64,000 nucleotides of DNA from Cyclobacterium roseum (GTDB lineage Bacteria; Bacteroidota; Bacteroidia; Cytophagales; Cyclobacteriaceae). The stretch is from NCBI RefSeq assembly GCF_010119225.1, contig NZ_WNKF01000018.1, positions 1-64,000 of the forward strand, given 5' to 3'. Below, piece after piece: positions 1-8,601 of this stretch. Positions within the stretch are counted from its first letter, which is position 1. The number at the start of each line of letters is the position of its first letter. The notes below the pieces were generated by a model. It did no database searches, was not told the DNA's origin, and saw nothing but the letters and a program-made list of their open reading frames with translations. The position numbers and the translations under genes were made by a program.

Positions 1-4
1 CTAA

Positions 5-1521
5 CCCTTAATCGCACCATACAGGAATTGAAATAGTCTAGCAATGCTAAAGCAAAACTCCCTTAATCGCACCATACAGGAATTGAAATTACACAATGGA
101 CACTACTGTTTTGGCAGTCGTAAACCCTTAATCGCACCATACAGGAATTGAAATACTATCCCTAATATCAATTTCATGACCTTCAATAATCCCTTAATCG
201 CACCATACAGGAATTGAAATTCTTTTTTTGAAGAGGCTCCGGCATTGGTTAAGCGACCCTTAATCGCACCATACAGGAATTGAAATTCGGTATTAGGTGC
301 TAGATCATACGTATTGGTCAGGCCCTTAATCGCACCATACAGGAATTGAAATACAAACGAAAGGTATTCAAGAACTGGGATAAATGATCCCTTAATCGCA
401 CCATACAGGAATTGAAATCCTGTTATGTTCACAAAACATATTAAACATCCATCCCCTTAATCGCACCATACAGGAATTGAAATACAACATGAATGTTGAA
501 GAAACGGCTATTACAGGCGCCCTTAATCGCACCATACAGGAATTGAAATACGGTTCAATTTCGAATGAATCATTTTAATACACCGCCCTTAATCGCACCA
601 TACAGGAATTGAAATCACTTAGAGGGGGCAACGGTCGAACTATCCACCAATCCCTTAATCGCACCATACAGGAATTGAAATTGCAGTGAACAGCGCAAAT
701 CCTACCTGGCTTTAAACCCTTAATCGCACCATACAGGAATTGAAATTTATTTCTGAAAGTGTAGCCCTCATGTTTTCATTAGCCCTTAATCGCACCATAC
801 AGGAATTGAAATCACCATACCAATACAGGTAACTAAACCCCCTTAATCGCACCATACAGGAATTGAAATAGGGCTTTCTCCACGGCATTTTTCTGCCAGC
901 ACAGCCCCTTAATCGCACCATACAGGAATTGAAATATATCGAAAAAGGGTTTTCTTACCTTAGACAAAACGCCCTTAATCGCACCATACAGGAATTGAAA
1001 TGGCCTTCTCTATGCGCTTTTCCTTGTTCTGTTCGGACCCTTAATCGCACCATACAGGAATTGAAATAGAAAGCATGAACTCGAATCCGCTGAGTACAGA
1101 ACTGCCCTTAATCGCACCATACAGGAATTGAAATATCGAATACTTTGGAGAAACTGGGAAGATTGGATTACCCTTAATCGCACCATACAGGAATTGAAAT
1201 ATACACTCTGAACGAGTTCCTTCGAGCTATCAGAAACCCTTAATCGCACCATACAGGAATTGAAATGTCCCTGTGCATGGCCAGCATCACGGGATTTTCA
1301 CGGCCCTTAATCGCACCATACAGGAATTGAAATGTTGCTGCTTCCGCTTCAGCTTGGCCTCCGGCTTTCCCTTAATCGCACCATACAGGAATTGAAATGC
1401 ACCTCCAGTACGATCTGTAGAACCAGAAATACATGCCCTTAATCGCACCATACAGGAATTGAAATTTACTTCAATACCCTTGACAATGGCAATGATGATA
1501 ACCCTTAATCGCACCATACAG
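5..1521 (+). CRISPR. CRISPR array, 23 full repeats plus a truncated last repeat
   Basis: A 30-nt repeat (begins CCCTTAATCG, middle CACCATACAG, ends GAATTGAAAT) occurs without visible mismatch at 5, 60, 125, 191, 257, 323, 389, 454, 520, 586, 652, 717, 783, 840, 906, 972, 1038, 1105, 1171, 1237, 1304, 1369 and 1436, followed by a truncated copy at 1502. Most spacers are 35-37 nt; two are short (35-59, 25 nt; 813-839, 27 nt). The ATTGAAA-type 3' end is typical of the crRNA 5' handle in type I and type III systems, so the plus strand is probably transcribed and the leader lies left of position 1. Bases 1-4 are the end of another spacer, so the array is cut by the window edge. No cas gene is present in these 64 kb. 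Repeat and spacer lengths fit I-B or III-B but do not decide the subtype. Confidence 0.98.
1502..1521 (+). repeat. Truncated terminal CRISPR repeat
   Basis: The first 20 nt of the repeat are intact, then the sequence changes abruptly to AGGACCGAGC. The last 10 nt, including the presumed crRNA handle, are missing. This marks the leader-distal end of the array. Degenerate last repeats are common, but this one is a clean break rather than scattered substitutions. Confidence 0.9.
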
Positions 1522-1786
1522 AGGACCGAGCGTTGAGAAAAGCCCGGGTGATGCTTTTTAGCGAGCACCTGTCCCAAGTAGCATAGCGAATCGGGAAGGC
1601 TGGATTGCAAGGCAGAGCAGAAAAAACGATCGCAATTGGAAAATCATCCGATTACTAACTCCTCCCGTTCTTACCAATCTGATATTTTTAAACCCAACCT
1701 TTCAGAACCTGGATAATACGGTTTGACCGGAAACCATTTGGACGGATTAACTGACGCAAAACTAAAAAAGAATAACTTTCCGGATT
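1522..1786. other. Non-coding stretch between CRISPR array and SEC-C gene
   Basis: I see no convincing gene here. A weak hairpin (AAAAGC at 1538-1543 with GCTTTT at 1553-1558, then one more T) could stop array transcription, but six base pairs and a nine-base loop make this uncertain. A minus-strand reading frame beginning near 1610 runs straight into translated CRISPR repeats and is not a gene. Confidence 0.5.
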
Positions 1787-3136
1787 CTAATTTCCTGACG
1801 GAGGTTTTTCCCAGAAAGGGAATTCCTTATAGCAAAAGGTCAATGAACTATACCCAGCTAAATTAGGAAAAAGCATATCATAAAAATAAACCAGCGTTTC
1901 TCGCACCGCTTCCGAATCCTCATCCTCCGACATATCGCAAGCGGACAGGTATTCAGGGAAATAATAAATTGCATTTATAAAACTGAAAACGGTATTGGGA
2001 TTTAGTATACCAAAGGTATCTCCTGCAACAGTTTGGATGACTTTATCCATGGTCTCTTTAGAAAAATCAAAAGGTTGTTTTAGCTTTTTACCCTTTTTGA
2101 GATCAAGATAGGCCAGCCCATACTCATAAATCATGTTGCTGTGAAACTGGGCACTTATCCAGGATATTCCACAGTGCTCATGCAAATACCTCATGTAGTT
2201 ATCACTTATGGAAAAATAAAATGCAATCTTTTCCTTCTTGGTCCAGCGCAAATCAAAGTCCCATTTTTTATAAGACCTGAAAATATCCCCAAACCGGGAA
2301 GTCCAAAGAGATAGCAATTCATCCCGATTCTCAATGGAGTAGAATTCTTTCAATTGATCCACCAAATTCGACAGGTCCTCATCGGTATATTCCTTTTTCA
2401 AAAAAGGTGTTAGTTTATCGTATAGTAGGGGGATAAGAAGATCCTCTCCTCTCCATACCTCCATGGAATCCACCACTTTGGGTTTCGTTTTGGATATCAG
2501 GTAACGTAGAGGCTTGATGATATCTTTGGCGGTAAGTAAATCCACTAAATCAAATAGCTCGTCCGCATACTCGGAGGGATTAGCAACGAATGGAGTCAAA
2601 TAAGGGTCTATTTCATCATTTTTCCCGATACTTATCAGCCAGGCGATAATATCCAGGTTATAATAGCTCTCTGCCTCAGCGTAAACTTCCGGAAAGCGCT
2701 TTGAATAGTCAATCAAAAACGAAACATAGTCGCTAAACCTATCTTCCCGTCTCAAGCCATTTCCCATGGAAAACACCACCCCTTCGTTGATCTCAAGATG
2801 AGGCATAAGTTCCGGATGTTCAGACATAAAGCTTTCAATATGGTTTTGAATCCTCTCCGGGCTATCCAAATCATCGTAAATATTCCACCATTCTTCCAGC
2901 AGCCTGTTTTCTTCATCGGAAATATCCGGATTCATCTGAAACGGAGGCATGTCATCATCATCATCATCAAAATCAAGAATCGAATCTTCCCAAAAATCCT
3001 CAACTGGAAACAGCTCTTCCGAGTCGCTTTCCATGCTTGCTTCGAAAATTTCCTTTTCCTCGTCCTTATGAAGACAGCACTTTTTATATTTCTTTCCACT
3101 ACCGCAGTGGCAAGGATCGTTTCTTCCGATTTTCAT
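1787..3136 (-). CDS. SEC-C motif-containing protein of unknown function
   Basis: The protein is 449 residues from the ATG I prefer at 3136; an in-frame ATG at 3181 would add 15 residues. The chosen start puts the SEC-C zinc-binding motif at the extreme N-terminus (MKIGRNDPCHCGSGKKY then KKCC), as is usual for stand-alone SEC-C proteins. The Cys-X-Cys-X8-Cys-Cys ligands are intact. A strongly acidic linker follows, including a run of six Asp, and then a long mixed alpha-helical region that I do not recognise. SEC-C motifs bind zinc and, in SecA, contact SecB or ribosomes; here the role is unknown. It is a single gene, with the CRISPR array downstream and truA divergent upstream. Placement next to the array gives no functional evidence. 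Confidence 0.85.
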   Translation of the reverse strand: MKIGRNDPCHCGSGKKYKKCCLHKDEEKEIFEASMESDSEELFPVEDFWEDSILDFDDDDDDMPPFQMNPDISDEENRLLEEWWNIYDDLDSPERIQNHIESFMSEHPELMPHLEINEGVVFSMGNGLRREDRFSDYVSFLIDYSKRFPEVYAEAESYYNLDIIAWLISIGKNDEIDPYLTPFVANPSEYADELFDLVDLLTAKDIIKPLRYLISKTKPKVVDSMEVWRGEDLLIPLLYDKLTPFLKKEYTDEDLSNLVDQLKEFYSIENRDELLSLWTSRFGDIFRSYKKWDFDLRWTKKEKIAFYFSISDNYMRYLHEHCGISWISAQFHSNMIYEYGLAYLDLKKGKKLKQPFDFSKETMDKVIQTVAGDTFGILNPNTVFSFINAIYYFPEYLSACDMSEDEDSEAVRETLVYFYDMLFPNLAGYSSLTFCYKEFPFWEKPPSGN

Positions 3137-3346
3137 AGCCGAATTTTTCTGAACTTCTAAATAAAGAAACTTTTTCAACATATGCTTAAAAGAAGTCGTT
3201 TTCCTATTTACTTATTGCCAGCGAGAAATAAAAAAATCCATTCCTTCCAACCCCACTCCAACACGATCTCTTATTTCGGAAAAACGACAACCACAAACCT
3301 TAGGCCTACCCTTGCACCCTTTCTTCCCAAACCGTAGTTTTACCTT

Positions 3347-4147
3347 ATGCAAACCCGTCCCTACACTTACCTGTTTCGGATACAGTACCTGGGCCTGCGC
3401 TACCATGGCTGGCAGGTCCAAAAAGGAGTAAAAACCATACAGGGCACCCTGCAACGAAGGTTCCGCTACCTGCTTGGCCATGAAGATTTCACGCTGCTGG
3501 GAGCCAGCCGAACGGATAGTGGCGTTTCCTGCCTTAATGGAGCCTTTGAGCTTTTTTTAAAACATCCACTCGACACCGCCTCCTTCCTTCCCCATGCCAA
3601 TGAAAACCTACCTCCGGATATTCGGCTGCTCAGTTGCCAGCCTGTAACTGCTTCTTTCAACATCATTCAGGATGTGTGTCGCAAACAGTACGGTTACTTT
3701 TTTTCGATCGGCGAAAAACCCCATCCCTTTCTGACCGCTACCCTGGCCTACGCGGGCAAAAACCCGAACTTGTCCCTAATGGAACAAGGAGCCGCACTTT
3801 TCCAGGGCCAACATGATTTTCGCCGCTTTTGCAGCCCCGGGAAAAATACCGAAAATTTTATCCGGCAAATCGATTACGCTGCTATCCTTCCCGTAAAGGA
3901 AGATTTACCCTGGCTTACAACAGAAAACACCTGGGTATTTAGGGTAACAGGAGCGGGTTTTCTGATGCATCAGGTAAGAAGAATGGCGGCATCCCTTTTT
4001 ATGCTTGGCAACGGTGAGCTTGGCCTGGATACGCTTGAAAAAGCCTTGCAAAGTACTGAAAAAAGCCCCTTATGCCCAAAACCACCTGCCGTCGGCCTGG
4101 TACTGGAGGAGGTGACTTTCAGAACCGAAACCCTGGACATTGCTTAA
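3347..4147 (+). CDS. truA: tRNA pseudouridine synthase A family protein
   Basis: The 266-residue product fits TruA, which converts uridines 38-40 of the tRNA anticodon stem-loop to pseudouridine in the cytoplasm. The N-terminal strand (YLGLRYHGWQVQ) and the catalytic motif are visible: SRTDSGVSC, with the catalytic Asp at residue 57. The usual TruA motif is GRTDAGVHA, so the Asp is kept while its surroundings differ (SRTD..SC). The C-terminal half has the typical FLMHQVRRMAA segment. Several Bacteroidota carry a diverged TruA-like paralogue, so this may be the second copy rather than the housekeeping one. The gene is monocistronic: SEC-C lies divergent upstream and the transporter converges from the other side. 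Confidence 0.85.
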   Translation: MQTRPYTYLFRIQYLGLRYHGWQVQKGVKTIQGTLQRRFRYLLGHEDFTLLGASRTDSGVSCLNGAFELFLKHPLDTASFLPHANENLPPDIRLLSCQPVTASFNIIQDVCRKQYGYFFSIGEKPHPFLTATLAYAGKNPNLSLMEQGAALFQGQHDFRRFCSPGKNTENFIRQIDYAAILPVKEDLPWLTTENTWVFRVTGAGFLMHQVRRMAASLFMLGNGELGLDTLEKALQSTEKSPLCPKPPAVGLVLEEVTFRTETLDIA

Positions 4148-4178
4148 ATTCCCAGCAGTACTAGACGAATTCATGACA

Positions 4179-5666
4179 TCAACGCACATATACCCAATAA
4201 ATCAGCGAATACGAAGCAATCCACAGCAGTAGTATTGCAAGCAAATTCAATACAATGCCTACTTTCATCATTTCCCGCATGCCGATATACCCGCTACTAA
4301 ACAGAATGGCGTTGGGAGGAGTGGAAATGGGAAGCATGAAGGCGAAACTACTTGCCATGGTAACCGGTATCGCAAATAACAATACCTCCTCCCCCAACCC
4401 ATTAGCAATCCCCATGACCACCGGAAGGAAAATGGTTACAAGTGCTACATTACTCATCACTTCGGTAAGAAACAACGAAACGGCTGTGAGGGTCAGTACC
4501 AGTACCGCGACGGAAAACCATTGATTTTCGGAAATGTACCCACCTATTCCCTGAATGATTCCGGCGGCTTCCATGCCCTTAGCGAGCGACATCCCTCCTC
4601 CGAAAAGCAGTAAAATCCCCCAGGGAAGCTGCTGCATGCTCTTCCAATCCAGCAACCTCCTTCCTTGAAGTCGCGATGCCGGGATTAAAAACACCAACAC
4701 GCCCCCTATCATCGCAATAATAGTGTCGTTTAGAAAAGGATTAGGCAAAAGTTTGTTTAAGGGATTTCGGAGAATCCAGAGTAGTGCCGTCATCACCAGC
4801 ACGCCCGCAGTCCGGATTTCGGCAGTACTCACCGGCCCCAACGCCTGCAACTGCTCCTGAATGACTTTCGCTGACCCGGCAATATGTCCCAGTTTATTGG
4901 GATAAGCCACTTTTACCAGTAGCACATACATCAGCAAGCCCATGATAAGGCCAATTGGCAAACCAATCAGTAACCAGCGGCTGAAATCAATGGAAACCCC
5001 GTACAATTCCTGCATGTATCCTACTAAAACCACATTGGGAGGGGTGCCGATAATGGTGATCACCCCGCCAATATTGGCAGCATAGGCGATGCCTAGCATC
5101 AGGGCAAAGGCAAAATTGGAAAAGCCCTTTTTACCGGCCAGATCCGGATTGGTAGACTGAATTAACTGCAAAATGGACAGGGCAATGGGCAACATCATCA
5201 CCGCAGTGGCCGTATTGCTAATCCACATGCTCAAAAACAGGGTTGCCAGGTAAAAACCCAGAATGATCCCATCCGGTCGGGTTCCGGTGAATTTGATCAG
5301 ATTTAGTGCAATCCGCAGGTGCAATTGGTTGCGTTCCATAGCCAGGGCAATGATAAACCCTCCCATAAACAAATAAATGATGGGATTGGCATAGGGAGCC
5401 GTCGCTTCACCCATTTCGAAAACGCCCATCAAGGGCAATAAGATCATGGGCAATAGGGCCGTAACAGGTATGGGTACGGCTTCTGTCACCCACCAACACA
5501 ACATCCAAACTCCGAGTGCAATGACGCTTCCACTCTCACCCAAGGTCCAGATAGCAGCATACTCCCCGGCAAAAAATACAGCAAACAGAAAAGGTCCCAA
5601 AAAAAGACCGAAATTATTGGCAGCAGATACGCCACTGGCATTCCCTGATACATTCATCACTGGCAC
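4179..5666 (-). CDS. DASS/SLC13-family sodium:anion symporter
   Basis: This 495-residue, very hydrophobic inner-membrane protein has about a dozen predicted membrane segments. Two family signatures are visible: the first SNT motif (SMWISNTATAVMMLPIA) with the following GTPPNVVLVG loop, and the second copy (EVMSNVALVTIFLP) with STPPNAILFSSG. These paired SNT/TPPN elements form the sodium and carboxylate sites in the divalent anion:sodium symporters. Substrates in this family are dicarboxylates, citrate or sulfate, and the sequence does not say which. The first roughly 20 residues are polar and the start could be a few codons further in. It stands alone and converges with truA, leaving 31 bp between the stop codons. 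Confidence 0.88.
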   Translation of the reverse strand: MPVMNVSGNASGVSAANNFGLFLGPFLFAVFFAGEYAAIWTLGESGSVIALGVWMLCWWVTEAVPIPVTALLPMILLPLMGVFEMGEATAPYANPIIYLFMGGFIIALAMERNQLHLRIALNLIKFTGTRPDGIILGFYLATLFLSMWISNTATAVMMLPIALSILQLIQSTNPDLAGKKGFSNFAFALMLGIAYAANIGGVITIIGTPPNVVLVGYMQELYGVSIDFSRWLLIGLPIGLIMGLLMYVLLVKVAYPNKLGHIAGSAKVIQEQLQALGPVSTAEIRTAGVLVMTALLWILRNPLNKLLPNPFLNDTIIAMIGGVLVFLIPASRLQGRRLLDWKSMQQLPWGILLLFGGGMSLAKGMEAAGIIQGIGGYISENQWFSVAVLVLTLTAVSLFLTEVMSNVALVTIFLPVVMGIANGLGEEVLLFAIPVTMASSFAFMLPISTPPNAILFSSGYIGMREMMKVGIVLNLLAILLLWIASYSLIYWVYVR

Positions 5667-5795
5667 TTGGTGGTTGGAAAAACACCAAAATAAGCTGAAT
5701 TTTCAAGAACTACTGTAAAAAAGCGAATGATTTGACAAAAAAGTAAGGGATTCCCCTATTGGTAGGGGTTCCAAACGATTTGAAAAAAACCTTTT

Positions 5796-5824
5796 TTTGT
5801 TTTAGGGATTTCGGTTTACCTTCG
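5796..5824 (+). promoter_or_regulatory. Bacteroidota-type promoter for the DUF4494 gene
   Basis: TTTG at 5796-5799 is followed after 17 nt by TACCTTCG at 5817-5824, one mismatch from the Bacteroidota -7 consensus TAnnTTTG. The predicted transcript would start about 25-30 nt before the ATG at 5857. Confidence 0.5.
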
Positions 5825-5856
5825 TGGCTCCAAAGCAATTCTGAAGCGAACGAATT

Positions 5857-6366
5857 ATGAGAACCTGGTTTTTGTGTAAAGTAAAATATGCCAAAGAAAA
5901 CGAGCAGGGCCTGCTCAAAAATGTATCCGAACAATACCTGGTAGATGCTGTCTCCTTTACGGAGGCCGAAGCCCGCATATACGACATGCTCGGCAGCGTT
6001 ATCCGCGGCGACTTTCAGGTAACGAGTATCGGCAAAAGCAATATTGTGGATGTGTTTTTCTACGATGATATTGACGTTTGGCACAAATGCAAGATTACCT
6101 ACATCGTGGCGGATGCAGATAGTGGCAAGGAAAAAAAGGTGACTCAGTACATGCTCGTCACTGCCCACCATGTAAAAGAGGCCTACGAACGAATTTACGA
6201 GAGCCTGAACAACATGCTGGTTAGTTTTAACGTGCCCGAAGTAAGCGAAAGTCCGATCGTGGAGATCTTTCCGTATGAAAAGGATGATGAGGAACTCAAT
6301 CCTGCCATCCCGGATAACTTCAAACCCCTGGAGAACCCGAATCCTGAGGAAGAGGAGGGACAATAG
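5857..6366 (+). CDS. DUF4494 domain-containing protein
   Basis: This 169-residue protein matches a small, uncharacterised family (DUF4494) found across Bacteroidota. Recognisable features are the N-terminal MRTWFLCKVKYAKENEQG, the VSEQYLVDAVSFTEAEARIY segment and a central IVDVFFYDDIDVWHKCKITYIV strand pair. The C-terminal 25 residues are acidic and proline-rich, probably disordered. No signal peptide or membrane segment is seen, so it is probably cytoplasmic; its function is unknown. It has its own promoter at 5796-5824 and is monocistronic, converging on the adenylyltransferase gene. Confidence 0.85.
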   Translation: MRTWFLCKVKYAKENEQGLLKNVSEQYLVDAVSFTEAEARIYDMLGSVIRGDFQVTSIGKSNIVDVFFYDDIDVWHKCKITYIVADADSGKEKKVTQYMLVTAHHVKEAYERIYESLNNMLVSFNVPEVSESPIVEIFPYEKDDEELNPAIPDNFKPLENPNPEEEEGQ

Positions 6367-6396
6367 AAACCACCTACCTCAGTTTTCTCTGAACCC

Positions 6397-7542
6397 TTAT
6401 TTTAAATCCTCCTGGTATTTGGCCAGGTATGCGTTGATACCTCCCTGCAGATTAAAAAGATTGGAAAACCCAAAATTATCTTCCAGGTGCTTGATGGCCT
6501 GTTCACTCCGACCACCCATTTCACAGTGGACGATCACTTTTTTATCCCTAACAATCTGTTTCGCGTAAGAATCAATGCGAGCCAATGGCACCAACTCACC
6601 ACCTAGGTTGGACCGTTCGTATTCATAGGGTTCCCTAACGTCAATTAGCTGGTATTTTTCGCCTTGGGCTTGTAACGACCGAAAGGCCTCGACGGAAAGC
6701 TGCTTCACGTTGGATGCTGTATTTATCCCACAAAATGCTTCGTAATCGATCAATTTGTTGATCGAGGGCCGTTCGCCATTCAGGGGGTTTCCGCTCTTCC
6801 TCTTGATGGTAAAGTTCCTGCTGACTAAGGTCAGGGCATCGAAAAGAACTATTTTTCCACTGCTAACCTCTCCAACTCCGGTTATGATTTTGATAACCTC
6901 CAGTGCTTGCATGCTACCAATAATCCCCGGAAGCACTCCCAGGACACCACTTTCTGCACAGTTGGGCACCAATCCCGCCGGTGGGGGGCTGGGATATAAA
7001 TCCCGGTAATTCGGGCCTGTATTCCCCTCTTTATCCCGGTAATTAAATACCGCCACCTGGCCTTCGAATTGATAAACCGAACCGTACACATTCGGTTTTC
7101 CAGCCAATACACAAGCGTCATTTACCAGATACCGGGTTGGGAAATTATCCGTCCCGTCGGCCACCACATCGTATCCGGATATGATTTCCAGGGCATTATC
7201 TGAAGTTAGCCGCTGTTCGTAGGTTTTAACCTGAATGTAAGGATTGATGCCTTCAAGTCTCTTTTTTGCTGCCAATACCTTGGCCTCGCCAATCTGGGAA
7301 CCATCAAAAAGCACTTGCCGATGTAGATTAGATGGGGCTACCCGGTCAAAGTCTATAATTCCGATCTGTCCCACCCCTGCCGCGGCCAGGTACAAGAGCA
7401 GGGGACTTCCCAAACCGCCGGAACCAACGACCAATACCCGGGATTTTTTTAGCTTTTCCTGGGCCTCAGGCCCGAATCCGGGCAAGGCAAAATGCCGGCT
7501 GTAGTGTTCAAATTCCTTATCAGAAAAAATGTTGTTGCTCAT
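6397..7542 (-). CDS. MoeB/ThiF-type adenylyltransferase fused to a rhodanese domain
   Basis: The 381-residue protein has an E1-like adenylation domain (about residues 10-245) and a C-terminal rhodanese domain (about 285-381). The E1 part shows the ATP-binding GSGGLGSP loop, the SNLHRQ arginine motif and ADGTDNFPTR. The rhodanese part carries the sulfur-accepting Cys in HCEMGGRS. Such proteins adenylate the C-terminal glycine of MoaD/ThiS-like sulfur carriers and pass sulfur onto it. The CxxC pairs that bind zinc in MoeB and ThiF are absent: the first is replaced around PNYRDLYPSPPP, and only NCAESGVLG keeps a Cys. ATG 7542 is preferred because an AGGAG sits 13 nt upstream; a GTG at 7557 overlaps that AGGAG. 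No sulfur carrier gene is adjacent. Confidence 0.87.
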   Translation of the reverse strand: MSNNIFSDKEFEHYSRHFALPGFGPEAQEKLKKSRVLVVGSGGLGSPLLLYLAAAGVGQIGIIDFDRVAPSNLHRQVLFDGSQIGEAKVLAAKKRLEGINPYIQVKTYEQRLTSDNALEIISGYDVVADGTDNFPTRYLVNDACVLAGKPNVYGSVYQFEGQVAVFNYRDKEGNTGPNYRDLYPSPPPAGLVPNCAESGVLGVLPGIIGSMQALEVIKIITGVGEVSSGKIVLFDALTLVSRNFTIKRKSGNPLNGERPSINKLIDYEAFCGINTASNVKQLSVEAFRSLQAQGEKYQLIDVREPYEYERSNLGGELVPLARIDSYAKQIVRDKKVIVHCEMGGRSEQAIKHLEDNFGFSNLFNLQGGINAYLAKYQEDLK

Positions 7543-7784
7543 AAGCCTATTTTCCACTCCTAAATTTCTCCATCACCTCAACCAATCTGATTCAAGAATG
7601 TACTTTAAATCTTATTAGGAATGGGAAATCCAAAATACACCGAATCACGTACATACCAATACGCAATGAATTGATAGAAATTCACTTAAAATTAAACCAA
7701 AAATTCTATTTCCAGGTTTCAAATACAGATTCTTTTATACATTGAGGTGATTTTACTAACTTGCAAGTTAAAACCGAAACTCGA

Positions 7785-8474
7785 ATGAAAACAATTTTAT
7801 TAACTTTTGTCGGCATCCTATTCTTTTTTTCGCTATCCTCCTTTGCTCAGGATAATAGGAAGGACCGACTGGGCATTGGTATCGGCCCCGCCAAAATGTA
7901 CGGAGACAATACGGGCGTTCACAGCAAGTTGCAATTTAAGGTGCTTCCTGTACTGAGTTTGGATTATAGCAAAAAAATTGAAACGTTCTTTGATGTAAAA
8001 GCAACAGTTGGCTGGCAAATGATAAATAGCGGTGATTTTTACAATATGGAACAAATAGACAAGATAGCCGAATCAAATTTGCCTCATGCCTTCAAAGGAA
8101 ACATCTATTTTGCGGATGTCATGCCCATTTACCATTTCAACCCTAATCAGAGCGGTTACCTACCTTCATTGATAAAGGTATATACGGGATTAGGCCTGGG
8201 GTATTACTATTCCCAAAGAACCGATGAGAAATTAATACTAAATGATCCTTCCAGAAGAACCGAGACCTATGCTGCTTCCGACGCTGGAATCTACATTCCC
8301 TTCAGGGTGGGTATTTTCAAGGATTTGAAGTCAGATGCGGACATCGGAGTAGAAGCAACTTTAGTAGTCAGCCCCTTTTCTGAACTAGATGGTAATGATC
8401 AACAGCAGAAGAGGATCAAGGCCGACATGCTCATGCAGCTCCAATTTTACTACCGGATTTTTATTGGTAAGTAA
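7785..8474 (+). CDS. Exported, probably outer-membrane beta-barrel protein
   Basis: The product is 229 residues from ATG 7785; a TTG 24 nt upstream is in frame but would precede an evident signal peptide (MKTILLTFVGILFFFSLSSFAQ, cleavage likely after FA). The mature part is rich in alternating hydrophobic/polar strands and glycine-aromatic pairs (GIGIGPAKMYGDN, YTGLGLGYYYSQR, GIYIPFRVGIF) and ends in an aromatic strand (LQFYYRIFIGK), all typical of small outer-membrane barrels of Bacteroidota. I cannot name a family with certainty and infer no function. It is a single gene with over 200 bp of AT-rich DNA upstream. Confidence 0.65.
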   Translation: MKTILLTFVGILFFFSLSSFAQDNRKDRLGIGIGPAKMYGDNTGVHSKLQFKVLPVLSLDYSKKIETFFDVKATVGWQMINSGDFYNMEQIDKIAESNLPHAFKGNIYFADVMPIYHFNPNQSGYLPSLIKVYTGLGLGYYYSQRTDEKLILNDPSRRTETYAASDAGIYIPFRVGIFKDLKSDADIGVEATLVVSPFSELDGNDQQQKRIKADMLMQLQFYYRIFIGK

Positions 8475-8601
8475 AAATCAGCGGCAGCAATACTGACCAG
8501 CTTCTCTTTTTGTTTTCTATTTCGAGATAAATTCTGTTTTCTCTTTTTAAAAAGCACATATCTGTTTAGATTTAAAAGTTATTATCGTTAGTAATTACTT
8601 T

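Noticed and set aside
1538-1559. Possible terminator hairpin after the CRISPR array
   Set aside because: Only six base pairs, A/T-rich, with a nine-base loop and a short T-run; too weak to list.
103-1610. Four minus-strand reading frames of 69-109 codons with repeated FQFLYGAIKG or FNSCMVRLR
   Set aside because: These are translations of the CRISPR repeats; the periodic peptides follow the 66-nt repeat-spacer unit.
5710-6363. 217-codon minus-strand frame over the DUF4494 gene
   Set aside because: Antisense shadow; the plus-strand gene has a promoter and a recognised family.
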